NCBI GenBank assembly: GCA_032358255.1
Contig: JAULBX010027130.1
Coordinates: 1-40,739, forward strand
Direction: 5' to 3'
Length of the DNA: 40,739 nt
DNA from: Heterotrichella gracilis
Taxonomy: Eukaryota > Sar > Xanthophyceae > Tribonematales > Xanthonemataceae
The notes under the pieces were generated by a model. That model was given only the letters and a program-made list of their open reading frames with translations. It was not told the DNA's origin and did not search any database. A program made the position numbers and the translations under genes. Of this stretch, positions 20,763-31,913 are shown one piece after another. Numbering within the stretch: the stretch's first letter is position 1; every line of letters begins with the position of its first letter.

Positions 20763-23700
20763 CTACGCCATCAGTCGCCGCTGCTGACGATGCCGCCTGG
20801 CGGCAGGCTCGCCAGCAGTGACGTCATCCCTGGTCTCCACAGCCACCTCCCCCTCCTCATCCCCCCCTTGCACCAGGATGGACTCCACGTACTCCCGCTG
20901 CGTCCTCTCCTCTGGGACCTCCTCCACATCATCCTCAGACGAGGCAGATGCAAGGATGGCTGGCAGCTGTGGCAGATCCTCATCGGTCCTGGATTCATCC
21001 CCTGAATCCTCACCGCTTTCACTGTCGTCACCCCCCTGTGCCTCCCCCCTGGCCTCGTTGAGGAGGGAGGTGTGGAAGCTTTGGTGGGCGGGGAGCTCGG
21101 CAGGGGTGTCGATGAGGGAGGTAGGGGAGGGCGCCGCCTCATCCATCACGTTGCCTGACCCCGGGATGTCGTTCTCAATTGCTACCCTCCCCTGTGTTTG
21201 GCTACTCTCCTCCCCTTGGAGCTCGTTCACCATACCCGCCTGGGCAACCGCCACCCTGGCACCGGTTCCCTCCCCGCTGCTGGCCCCCATGCCCCCTTCT
21301 TCCCCTTGCATGCTGCCCTCCCCTGCTGCATCAGCAGCTGCCAGGTTGGCTTCCATGGTGTTGAACTCCTCTGCCAAAAGCGCGCTCTCGGTGCCGTTCC
21401 CCCCTTGGGCGGTCACCTCGCCAGCTGAAACAATCTCTGCATGGGGCTGGGTGGCATGTGCGCTCTCATTCCCGCCTATGATCACAGCCGTCCCCCCTTG
21501 TTGCCCCTCGGCTGCCATGATGGCCTCAAGGGTGGCTGCCTTACTCCCCTCCCCGCTTGATTGGTACAGGTCAGCCATTTCCTGGGTGGAGAGGTGGTGG
21601 AGTTGGGGGGTAGGGGAAGCCACCTCGCCTGCTGAAACAATGGCTGCATGGGGCTGGGTGGCATGCTCACTCTCGTCCCCTCCAATGATCACTGCGGTTC
21701 CCCCTTGTTGTCCCTCGGCTGCCATGATTGCTTCAAGGGTGGCTGCCTTGTTCCCTTCTCCACTGGCTTGGTACACGTCAGCCATTTCCTGGGTAGAGAG
21801 GTGGTGGAGTTGGAGGGTAGAGGAAACCACCTCGCCAGCTGAATCAATCCCCGCATGGGGCTGGGAGGCTGGGTGCGCATTTTCACTGGCATCCCCCCCT
21901 GAGATTACTGCTACACCCCCTTGTTGCTGCTCGGCTGCCAGGATGGCCTCCAAGGTGGATGATTTGCTCCCCTCCTCACTTGATTGGTACAGGTCAGCCA
22001 CTTGCTGGGTGGAGAGAGAGTGGAGCTGGGGGGTAGGGTTGGCAGAGGCCAGGGCAAAACCCTCGGGGGTTTGGCTGGCGGCCTGCAACGGGGAGGAGGA
22101 GGATGGTGAGGGGAGCAGAATAGAAGTGGTAAAATGTACACCCTAAAGTAAAAAGAGGGTGTGTGGGTGTGCATGCATACGCTTCAGGCCGTGCTCACAA
22201 TTGCACAATTGTTGTTATACATATTAAAACCACAGGCATGCCCTGTAATAAACATATCCTGCAAAACCCCACACTAAACTTTGCCGCATGGCCCAACGCC
22301 ACTAGCTGCCACCTATCTAGCAGCACCATTCAAATTGAACACCTTACATCAAAGCAAATTATGCGTTTTGGGGTACTACCATTGAAGTCAGGGTTCCTCC
22401 TACCTGGACAATGATCGACGCTGTCTCCCTTGCAGCCTCCTCCGCCAGCAGGGCTTTGCGCTGCATGTGCACCGCGCTGTCCTCGGGGCGATCCACCTGC
22501 GAAGGGATGCAAGGGTTTAGGGTTTGGGCAACTTGTGTAGCACATGCATTTCAGGGAGTGGGGTTTGGCAAAGTGCAAGGTTTGATAGGAACTAGGGTTG
22601 TCAAAATGGTGCCACATTCATCATCAACCACTGGATACAATTAGAAAGCATACATGCTCAGATATCTGCCAAAACGTCCCCATGCCCAGCAAAGCATGGT
22701 GGCCAAGTGAGCAAACCCAGGACTGACTGGAGCACACATTTTTCACCACTCCTTCCCTCCACTTAAACGACCCAGGTAACCACGTGCACACCAACCCCTC
22801 CACCCGCACACCAACCACCCATTACCACCCGCACACCCACCTGTTGGTGCGCATCCTTCAGCTTCAGGGCCAGCACCGCCTGCTCCCTTGCCTGGTCAAG
22901 CAGCGCCTGGTGGCCCATGCGCATGGCGGTGCTGTTGGCGATGTCTGTCTCTCCCTCGGTGTCAATGCTGAAGGAAATGGCGGTGCCAAGCTCCTTGAGG
23001 TCCGCTACCAGGGGGGTGGTGAGGGGCTGCGGGGAGGGGGAGAGGGGTGGGGAGTCAGTGGACGGTGGTGGATGAACGGGCAGTGGGCCATGTGAGGGAG
23101 GCATGGTGGCGGATGGAGCGTGTGTAGTGTTAACGAGGAACAAAAAAGAAAAACGAACAGGGAATGACATGTGTTTATTGCACCCACAGATGCACACATG
23201 CAGCATTAGTCACGCTGTGCTGAAAGCACCCTATTACATATTGCCGACCGCCCTGCAACTATCCTGCAACACCACCACACATAAACCCTACCGAGGGCAT
23301 ACCACTTGGCCTCCTGACATATGCACGCGATGACTGTAGCGGTCCTGCAACCCCATAAGCACCCCCAGTACCCTAGCTGAAAACCCTAGCCCCTCACCTC
23401 AATCAGGCTCTGCGCTATGGCATCAGCATCAGACTTGGCGCGAGTGGCCTGCAGGGGGGGAGAGGCGGCATGGGGTTAGGTACCACAGGAGAAAAGGGGC
23501 TTATCGCCAAGGGTAGTAGCGTCGTGTGGTTTAGAGTTTACAGCACAGTAGGGTCTTGCAGGTGGTGCATGGGGTCAACTTTGGCATTAGATGTGATGGA
23601 TTTAGAGCGGTGGTAGCCGTGGACAGTGGTTCAATTTTGCAAGGGAGAAAGAATGTGACGGGGGTGGGCATTTTCAGGGCGCGTACCTTGTTGAGCATGT

Positions 23701-25143
23701 CAGCCTCCGCTGTGGTTGAGTCTGTTTCCCTCCTTGCCTTGGCCTCCAGGAAGGACACGCGGCTGGTGATATCGGGCTGAGCATCAGAGTTGTCTGCAGC
23801 TTCCGGGGACTGCACCGCAGTGCCATTCGCCAGGAGGGTGTTTATCAGGGATGCCGCGCGCCCCTGCTCATCCCCAGACGCCTCCTCCTCCTCGACGGGA
23901 CCCTCGGTAGGGTGTGCTAGGGTTTCGTTGGCGCTCAGGGGCTGGGACAGGATGTGGTCCCTGGGGTTCAGCTTGGAAGCTGCCAGGTAGGCTGCCAGCT
24001 CAGCATCCATGCCCCCGCCATTCCCGCCCTGTGGTTGGATCGAACCCAAACCCTCCGCATCGGGTGATGCCTGGTCAATGTCTGAGGTGGCTGGGTTGAT
24101 GATCTTGGCGCCGATGATGATGGTGGTAGAGGTGGCGGGGGTGCCTACAAGGTCCTGGTCTGCTAGGGTCTCGTTGCTAGGGTTTGGTAGGGTGTCGCTG
24201 GACAGGCGGTCGGCGGCGTACTGCTGGATGGGCAGCACAAGCGACTTGATGTGGTCTGCAAGGGAGGGAAAGGGCTGTTTAGGGTTTTGGAGTGAGTTGC
24301 AAGAGGGTTGAGAGTTGGCGTGATGGGGTGTGTATGAACAGATTTCCAGGGCGCCAGTGGCGCCGGCAGGTTGCCCTAGCAGGGCATTTCACCACCTCAG
24401 CACAACCAATGCCAACAGTGCATGTACAAAACCCCAAAAATCCTCCGCCTACCCCGCACCACCAGATACGCTTGCCAGCAAAATACCTTCAACCCTAATC
24501 CCAATCTCCCAGCCACATCCCGCACTCACTTGAGATATTTGCAAACAACATACCCTAAACCCTAATACAAATGCCCTAACTGCGCCCACCTGATATGCTT
24601 GCCAGCAGGGTGTCGTTGTCCTGTGCAAAGTCGCCATGTGGCGCGCTGCTGTTGGCCTGACCAGCTGTGCCCTTCCGTGCAGGGGTGCCTGCCCAGGGGA
24701 GTGGCGTAGCAGGGTAGGTGGACGCACCGATCACCACTGCTGCCACCAGCACTGCTGCCAGCACCAGGCCGGTGGTGATGAGGCCAAGGGAGGCGCTGCA
24801 GAGAGGAGAAATTGGGGAGTGAGTGGTAGGCATTATGGGGTGAGCAGGCAGCTACCGACCTCCCACTGGCATGTATCACTGGCATGGTATGGCACACTGT
24901 GTTTGGCGCAGCCGGTTGCGCTCTTCCAGAAGCATATCATATAAAGGCGTAGCATGTAAACAAATAAGCAAATAATGATGAACAGCCCGCAGCAACCCGT
25001 AAGTATGTAGGGGTGTGTGTGGTTTCAGCTCACCCCTTGCTCCCTGTCCGAGGGGAGGTCACCGTGCCTGGCTGCCCCTCCAGGTCGTTCAGGGGCTGCG
25101 TGAGGGTCGAATCCACCGCCTTGGCGGCGGGTGCAGGGGCCAT
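20763..25143 (-). CDS. Unrecognised single-pass membrane protein with three tandem repeats (844 aa, 7 exons)
   Basis: Minus-strand exons: 25143-25034, 24795-24590, 24255-23687, 23448-23398, 23026-22841, 22496-22404, 22082-20763. Phases agree at all six GT-AG junctions, including split codons at the first two. The ATG at 25143 lies in CAGCATGG context. Residues 1-37 are polar; 38 to about 62 form one long Leu/Val/Ala membrane helix (LITTGLVLAAVLVAAVVIG). A type II anchor with the large C-terminal part in the lumen or outside is likely, and NXS/T sites (NSS, NET, NGT) fit that. The middle region has helical, charged, coiled-coil-like stretches (ARREAT-like, QALLDQAREQAVLALKLKDA, KALLAEEAARETA). 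Residues 425-496, 497-565 and 566-631 are tandem repeats containing LSTQEMADLYQSSGEG and TLEAIMAAEGQQGGTAVI. The tail 632-844 is strongly acidic and Gly/Ser-rich, ending in Arg-rich RRHRQQRRLMA. I know no family that matches. It diverges from PWP1 across a 2-kb shared upstream region. Confidence 0.82.
21405..22025 (-). repeat. Three in-frame tandem coding repeats of 216, 207 and 198 bp
   Basis: Units in coding order are 22025-21810, 21809-21603 and 21602-21405. The second and third are much closer to each other than to the first, suggesting two rounds of duplication. Each encodes LSTQ..AD.YQ.S.EG.K, then TLEAI.AAE.QQGG.AVI.GG, then QPHA.I.SAGEV. Confidence 0.92.
24455..24475 (-). repeat. Echo of the end of gene 4 exon 2
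   Basis: On the minus strand, TTGCTGGCAAGCGTATCTG followed by GTGG repeats the exon 2 end (CTGCTGGCAAGCATATCAG then GTGGG, at about 24608-24590), about 135 bases further into the intron. A weaker third likeness lies near 24530-24550. Confidence 0.65.
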
Positions 25144-27109
25144 GCTGCTGTGGTGGCGGTCAGGGGCGTGGTGGGTGTGGTGGGTAGAAGGCCCCTTGGC
25201 TTGTATGGAGGGGTGGGGGCTGGTGTGCTGCTCTCCTGTGGGGGGTGAGGTGGGGTGAGTGGCGGGAGCAAGGTGTGGGTAAGGGTGTGGAAAATGGTTT
25301 TTGGGGGTGGAAGGGAAAAGGGGGTGTTGGAGGTGGCAAGGGGCTGGTGGGAAAGCAGATGCAGCGTTCTGGGTTGCAGGTGCGGCAAAAAATGAGTACA
25401 ATAGTGGGTGCTGTGCGCGTGCAGTCGAGAGTTACCGAGAACATAGGTGATAAGAATGCCGTAAAACAGGCTTGAAGTGCGAAACCGAGACTACGTTGGG
25501 GCTGGTAAGCCACCAAACACATGACTATGTGTGTCATTGGGTGCTGGGCACAACTGGAGTTTCAACTAATTACGAAGACGGTATGTGTCCCATCATCAGT
25601 GCACTGGCAACAGATGGTATCAGGAACGTGTAACACTTTGTTGTCCGTCGGTCGCAGCGTGGGTACTGGTGCATGAGGTGCATGTGTCACGTGGGTGCGC
25701 GGAGTGAGATTGCAATCGGTGGGTCGCACCTAGGAATAGACAAATGGCACAGCTCCCGTACTCTGGGGGCGGTACCGTATACATGCGGACCTTGTTTTAG
25801 GTCTACAAGGGACATTAGGTACGTTCTCGGGTAAGAATGGGTGGAATGAGCCACCAAATGGGCCCTCTGGTGGCATGCGAGACGGAAAGGCACCATGCAT
25901 GCCGCAGCGAATGTGGAATCACACGGGAGGCACGAGGAAAACATGGCCCGTTGTGGTCCGCACTTTGACGTCTGGAGTGAGAGTAGAGACGAGAGGTGCT
26001 GAATGTGTGACTCAGAATGCAACAGCCTACTCGTAGCGCAGTTTTTGGACCATACCTTGACTGCTGTGATAGCAGGGCTGTCGTGGTGGTGGGTTGGGAG
26101 ATTCGTTGGTAGAAAGTGTGTCGCACAGCCCAAACCAACCTGTCTACGTGCAAAAAGGACTCGTGTGTTGCAAGGAGTGGGAAGGAGCAACTGGTGTTTC
26201 AACGTTTCACACTAGGACTGTGTAGCAAGCAGGTGGTGGTGTATGTGTGCACTGCACAAATTGAAGGGGACAAAACACTGGTTGAAAGGTGGAGGGGTTT
26301 GAGCTTTAGACTAGCAAGATAGACTATTGGGTGTATAACGTGAAGACTTAACGTGTATGAGAAGGCCCTTGTATCGTGAAAGCGAGCTTCGAACCCACGC
26401 CCTTTTGGGCTCGACAGCCGCTCCGCATTTTTCGAGCTCGTGGCCGCGCGCAACCTCCCCATTCACTTTCCATCACAACATCCCGAAACAGAACCCTTGT
26501 GAAAACCCTGCAACTTCCGGTACTGAGCTACTGTGGACTTGATAACGGAATAAAAGCCCATACCTCTTTCCAAACGCGACGTTGAGTTGCTCAGAGCAAG
26601 ACAAGCTTGATTTGTTGCCCGAGCCGGAACTGTGGAGGTCACTTGTGAGTGCAGCGTGCAACGTGACAGCGAACTTCTCGAGTGTTGGCCAGAAATTGAG
26701 CGCTCCTGGCAAGGTACACGCGTGCTTTTGTAGCCTCTGGTGGTACTGTGTGTGCGAATGCTATAGAAAGGCATGTGACTCTTGTGCATCCTGGCTCAAC
26801 CTATTACGCACACCACCCACCCAACCCAACCTTTCGCCAACCTCTGGAACAGCACTGTTGGCACGTTATTGCCCCAAGCCCTCCTCATTTTGCCTTCACC
26901 TCTTGAGCAGCTTTTATGTCAAAGCCCTTGCCCACACCGGCAAGTGGTTATGGTGATAACTTGACATGCATGCAAATTTGCATATGCATGCATGCACATG
27001 CACCCACCCACCCGTCCCGCCTTCCCGCAGACCGGCCTCCAACCCACCCACCCCACCAGCCACGCCAGTGCTTCCAGCCAGTGGCGGCGGTGGCGGCGGC
27101 CAGTGAGGG
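25144..27109. promoter_or_regulatory. Divergent upstream region of gene 4 and PWP1
   Basis: Gene 4 starts leftward at 25143 and PWP1 rightward at 27110, so these 1966 bases must hold both promoters and 5' UTRs, possibly with 5' UTR introns. Medium open frames at 25687-26202 (-) and 26582-26956 (+) lack domains and splice support. An ATGCAT-rich, palindromic stretch lies at 26966-27001 just before the PWP1 start. No clear TATA box was found. Confidence 0.5.
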
Positions 27110-30100
27110 ATGATAGCGGCCACGTGCTGGATCCCGCGGGGGGCGGCGAAGCCCCGGCCAGACGAGGCGCAGCCCACCGATGCGGAGCTCGTGGAGGCGC
27201 GGGCCGCCGCCGAGCAGGCGGTGGCTGAGGCGGCTGAGTACGAGGAAGAGAGCGACAACGAGGAGGAGGAGGGTAGGGAGGCGGGGTGGATGTGCAGCGC
27301 ATATGCATGCATGGTGGCAAAGTGCCTAGGACACATTATGACCACCCTTGCTGGTTTGTCAAAGTGGCAAACCTGGCACTTGCACTCCACAACCTAGCAA
27401 GTATTATTCTATATGCACGTCAACTCCCCAACTCAGTGCGTGCTCCAGAGCTACACGCACCCCCCCTAGCCCCATAACGCCACTGCACCCACACCCACCC
27501 ACGCACTCAACCTCCCACCCTCCACCACCAGAGGAAGACATAGAGGAGGAGGACGGGGAGGAAGACCCGGCCCAAGCAGCGGCGCACGCCAGGGCATTCG
27601 CCGCGGCGCTCCGAACCGATGGCGGCGGCGGCGGCGGGGATGGCGAGGGCGGTGCCGGGGCGGCGGAGCTTGATGCCTCCATGCGCGAGCTTGACATGGA
27701 GCATTACGATGATGATGACGGGGAGGGGGAGGGGGACCACATGGCCCAGCTGATGGGCGCCACGTCAGGTGGGGGCCTGGGCCGGGTAATGAACTCTACG
27801 GCAGGGTTAGTAAGGGGGTGGGCAGCAGTTGATTGGACCATGTGGCGGCACTGTAGTTAGGAGACAGGGAAGAAATTTATTAGTAGTCAGTGGGTGGGAC
27901 CGGCACATTTTAAAAAACCTTGGCAGATGGGGAAAGCATGGCGCGCCTGGAGGCGCCACGCAACGTGGGATTTGGAAACCGCGTTAGGCACTACTACTCC
28001 CCCCACCCGCATCCACACCCATTACACCACACACTGAACCCACTCTCTGCCCACCAGACCTGGCCTCCATGGTGCCCAATGACCAGCACCTGCACAACAG
28101 CACACACCACACCACCAACAACGCCCCCCCACCCCAAACCTCCCCTCTCCTCCCTCGCTCCCCCACCACATCCACCTCCCCGCACCATCATCCCCCACCC
28201 CCACCCCCTCACCCTCACCCACATCCACCTCAGCACACACACTGAGTCCCCTCCCCAACCCCACATCAGGCCTTGCCTCCATTGTTCTCAACGATGAGTA
28301 CCTGCAAGGGGGGCGAGACAGTGATGATGAGGGAAGTGAAGCTGCCAATCGGGAGATAGGGGGCACAGACCTGCTCATTCTGGCGGCAAAGAACGAGGAC
28401 GACGTGTCGCACCTGGAGGTGAGGCCCAATGCACCATGCCTGTGTAAGGACAGGTGGCGTAGCACATCTTTTTATTGCTTTTGTTTACTATTTTCAACTA
28501 TCTAATATGTATTGCTTACTAACTGGTCCGCTGGTGCGCAGGTGTGGGTGTATGAGCCAATCGATGAGAGCGGGGAGGGCAACCTGTTTGTGCACCATGA
28601 CATCTTCCTTCCTGCTTTCCCCCTGGCACTGGCCTGGATGGACTGCCACCCAGGTAGGGGGAAACCCAATCAAAACCTATCAGACCTTGAGCGTCTTCCA
28701 TCGGATTCCAATCTTTGACTGATGCCCAGTCAATAGGAGGATGTAACAGCATGTACCTGTTGCCTCATATCCCCATATACCCATGCACTGAATGATACAG
28801 GCCGCACACTCTCCTACAGGAATCATTGAATGTTGCTGGTGCTCCTCATGTGCAGCACCGACATCCCTGTTTAAAACACCAAACCGTCGACATTGAATCC
28901 CAACCAAATTTTGCACCATGCCGCCGTGCTTCCTGCTTCAAATACCCAACAAGTCCCTGGGTGTCGTAAGTGTGGCATGGCATACGTCGCAAGTCCCCGC
29001 GCATGCCATTTGCCACCTGCAATGGGCAACCCTACACATTGAACCCCTGCCAGATGGCACTGCGCTTGTCAATCAATCCACTTGGGGGATGTTACATCGA
29101 TGACAAAACAAGTGCCGTCCTCCCATCACCCTTCATTGCCACCACAAACAGACACACACACATCCATTGGTGCACAGCAATGGACCACCAACACATGCAC
29201 ACCAACTCACATGGTCCCCCTTCCCTAGCCTATACCCTAGCCCAATCCTTCATGCGAACTGCAGGCCACCCTGAGAGCACCTCGAATGTGGTGGCGGTGG
29301 GCACATTTGACCCGGGGGTTGAAATCTGGGACCTGGATTTGGTGGATGGGGTTGAGCCCGTGGCTGTGCTGGGGGGTGCGGCTGGGGGGGCCAATGAGGG
29401 GGAGGAGGAGGGCAGGGATGGGGAGAAAAAGAAGAAGAAGAAGAAAAAGAAGGTACTGGTGCGAGGGGCGGGTGGTGGCTTGACTTGGCATGCGTGTGGG
29501 TGTTTTGGTGAGGTGCACTTCTTGGCACAGGCTTTGTTTACAGCAGAGGTACCAGATACACACCCCGCTAGTTTCGACGCCGGCTGCCCAATATTGAAAA
29601 AAATAAAATAAAAAACAACACCGTACAAAAACCCTTCACAAACCCTAAGACCCGCTCCCCAACCCCCCCAGAAGGCCCAGCTCGTCCCCGGGAGCCACAC
29701 CAACGCAGTCCTGGGCCTGTCCTGGAACCGAGAGTTCCGCAACGTGCTGGCCTCGGCATCCGCAGACCATACCGTCAAGGTGTGGGATATAGTGACCCAG
29801 GCATGCAGCGCCACGCTCACGCACCACAGCGATAAGGTCCAGGCGGTTGCCTTCAACCCTGCTGAGGGCCCTATGCTGCTGTCCGGGGGTTTTGACAAGG
29901 CGGTGTGCCTGGTGCGTGTGGGGGTGGGGGTGGGTGGTGGTGGCGATGGTGGTGTGGTGGTGGCAGTGGTGGTGATCATGGTGGTGGTGGTGGTGGTTGT
30001 GTTGTTGAATGTGTGGTGATGGGGCAGGGTGATACCCTGCCGTAGGGTTTGACAGGGTGCAGGCTGTTGCCCTCAACCCTGCTGAGGGTCTGGGGTGGTT

Positions 30101-31913
30101 GGTGAAAGCGGTGTGCCTGGTGTTGATGGTGGTGGTGGTGGGTGGGGGGGAATGGGGGAGGGGGCACTTTTGTATGTGGGGTGGCACAGTCACCTTCAGA
30201 TCTGACAAGAAGCCCTAATGTGGGGTTTGGCAGAGGTGTGTGTGTTGTGGTTGTAGGTAGCTTTCAACTGCAGTGATAGGGAAGTGATGTACCCTATTGT
30301 GGGTTCAGACATGGCGCACGATGCCTGACAATAACAAACTAACAATTATGAAATCAGAGGAAACGTTGAGGTATCGTTGCATGGATCTACCACCCAAGCC
30401 ACTCACCCTCCTTCCCCACTTCCCCCAATCCAGGCCGACCTGCGCTCCCCTGGCACCCCCCCCGCCAGGTGGCATGTGTCAGCGGACGTTGAGGCGCTAA
30501 CATGGAACCCACATGCCCCCACATGCTTCCTGGTGTCGTGTGAGGATGGGCTGGTAGCGTACTACGATGCAAGGAAAGGGGAGGGGAGCGAGGCGCTGTT
30601 CCGCCTGGCGGCGCACAACAAGGTGGGGTTAGGGCGTAAGCAGAGTTTCGGGTTTGGGTGTAGCCAGGGTGAAGGGCGCAGCAATTTTCAGCCTGTGCGT
30701 TCTGCACAGGGCACGGAAAACCGCATTACCTTATAGAATAGAATAAAATAAAGTGGATCATTGGAGGTACTTTGCTTATTATGTAAATTAGGCTAATTGT
30801 GTACTACGTGTTGAATGCGTATACACAGGAGAATACGTTAAGAAATTGACAAATTAATTAATGCAGGCCACCTGTGCGCTGAGCTGCAGCACCACATTGT
30901 GCTCGGCCAGGGTGTAAACTAGGGTAATTTAAAGTTAGGTAATTAAATAGCATTTTCTTCTTCCCCCCCCCGCAGGCCACCTGCGCGCTGAGCTACAGCC
31001 CTGTGGTCCCCGGGATGCTTGCCACCGCCAGCACGGACAAGGTGGTCAAGGTGTGGGATGTGCGCGGGGAGGGGCCAGTGCTGCTGGCTGAGAAGGACCT
31101 CAAAGTGGGCGCGGTGTTTTCGGCGGGCTTCTGCGCGGACGAGCCCTTCTTGCTGGCGGCGGGAGGCAGCAAGGTGTGTGGATGGGAGGCAGGGTGCTAG
31201 GGTTGAGTCGATTGTGGTCAACGGTGTTAGGTTAATGCGCTTGTGAGGGGCGGAGGGTGGAGGGTGTTTGGCATCAGGACCGTAAGGTGGGGGACTTCGT
31301 TTTGGCTGGAACTGCACGTCTTGCTGGCAGCAGGAGGCAGCAAGGTGAGTGAGTCGTCTCCCCCTCCGGGGATTCAGCATGTTGGGTATTCGGCTTGGAA
31401 TTTTTGGGTAGGGGTGTTGGGGCATGTGTTGACAGAGAAGGGCTACAAAGGGCCTGCCAACTGCCTGTCCCACTGCCTGCATAAACCCCTTATCATTACT
31501 ATTTATTTATTATTATTATCACCATCATCATCTGCGTTCCGGCACAAAAGCCACTTCCTGCATTGAGCCCCTCCACCCCCCCAACCCCCGTTTTTTTACC
31601 GCCGTAACTCCCACCCCCTCCCCTTGCAGGGCCAGGTGGCAGTCTGGGACACCCTGGCGGCCAAGGGGGTCCTACACGCATTCGGCTCCCATGCCCCCCC
31701 TGTCCAGCTGGCACAGTACCAGCAGGCAGCGGAGTCAGAGGTCACCGAAAGCAGCGAGGTGGGTGCAGGCGGGTTCACCAATCCTTACAACAGTTTGGGG
31801 GTTGCACGGGGTACTGACTAGGGTTTAGGGTTTCACAAGTGCGCAGGCACCAATGCACTTTTGTGCTTGCCCTGCAGGTGCCCCCAAGCCCTAGCCCAAG
31901 GGCCAAACCCTAG
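27110..31913 (+). CDS. PWP1: Periodic tryptophan protein 1 homolog, WD40 ribosome-biogenesis factor (546 aa, 10 exons)
   Basis: Exons: 27110-27272, 27532-27768, 28270-28418, 28542-28653, 29265-29452, 29672-29911, 30434-30622, 30976-31173, 31630-31758, 31878-31913. All are GT-AG and in phase. The start [17 protein letters not shown] is the conserved PWP1 N-terminus. An acidic region follows, with the PWP1 motif [11 protein letters not shown], then [22 protein letters not shown] Lys run (residues about 275-283) precedes the WD repeats, where other PWP1 proteins also have a basic run. WD units include VLGLSWN...[25 protein letters not shown]...[16 protein letters not shown]...VAYYDAR, CALSYSP...[14 protein letters not shown] and VGAVFSAGF...[11 protein letters not shown]1 acts in the nucleolus in rRNA transcription and pre-60S assembly. 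The tiny last exon ([11 protein letters not shown]) is less sure: reading through the 31758 donor instead gives a stop at 31819-31821. Length is near the usual 500 residues. Confidence 0.92.
27927..28098 (+). repeat. Two echoes in PWP1 intron 2
   Basis: Bases 27927-27969, after TTGGCAG, resemble the end of exon 2 around 27738-27775: a peptide like [10 protein letters not shown] against [10 protein letters not shown]. Bases 28058-28098, after CCCACCAG, resemble the start of exon 3: [11 protein letters not shown] against [11 protein letters not shown], in the same splice phase. The second might serve as an alternative acceptor, but that frame is not needed for a complete PWP1. Confidence 0.65.
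29930..30002. repeat. GGT-rich microsatellite in PWP1 intron 6
   Basis: Runs of GGTGGT interrupted by GAT and GCA fill the first part of intron 6. Together with the (CAC)n at 8563 and a short GTG run at 11862-11880 this shows intronic trinucleotide expansion on either strand. Confidence 0.85.
30050..30124 (+). repeat. Echo of the end of PWP1 exon 6
   Basis: GACAGGGTGCAGGCTGTTGC, then CTCAACCCTGCTGAGGGTCT and GCGGTGTGCCTGGTG, repeat exon 6 from about 29832 to its donor at 29912, with an internal deletion. The copy lies about 210 bases downstream of the original. Confidence 0.85.
30867..30911 (+). repeat. Upstream echo of the start of PWP1 exon 8, with acceptor
   Basis: After AATGCAG, the bases GCCACCTGTGCGCTGAGCTG repeat the start of exon 8 (30976), 109 bases upstream. 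Read in the same phase it gives ATCALSCS and stays open for 15 codons to a weak GTGTAA donor. It is probably unused, since the true exon supplies the same residues. Confidence 0.8.
31318..31345 (+). repeat. Echo of the end of PWP1 exon 8, with strong donor
   Basis: CTTGCTGGCAGCAGGAGGCA then GCAAG and GTGAGT repeat the exon 8 end and donor (31148-31179) about 170 bases downstream. The echo's donor (GTGAGTG) is closer to consensus than the original GTGTGTG. Confidence 0.8.

Noticed and set aside
20818..22146. A 442-codon plus-strand open frame opposite the last exon of gene 4
   Set aside because: Its codons mirror the GC-rich repeats of the minus-strand exon. The minus strand has phase-matched exons, a membrane helix and a sensible stop, while the plus reading is Ser/Pro/Ala-rich with no splice or start support.
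26380..26445. A tRNA-like or SINE-like sequence on the minus strand with a GGTTCGAA B-box-like core
   Set aside because: The A-box-like part is too close to the B-box and no acceptor stem or anticodon arm could be paired.
29230..29979. A 249-codon minus-strand open frame
   Set aside because: It overlaps PWP1 exons 5 and 6 and encodes Pro/Thr/Ser runs from the complement of repeats; PWP1 on the plus strand is certain.
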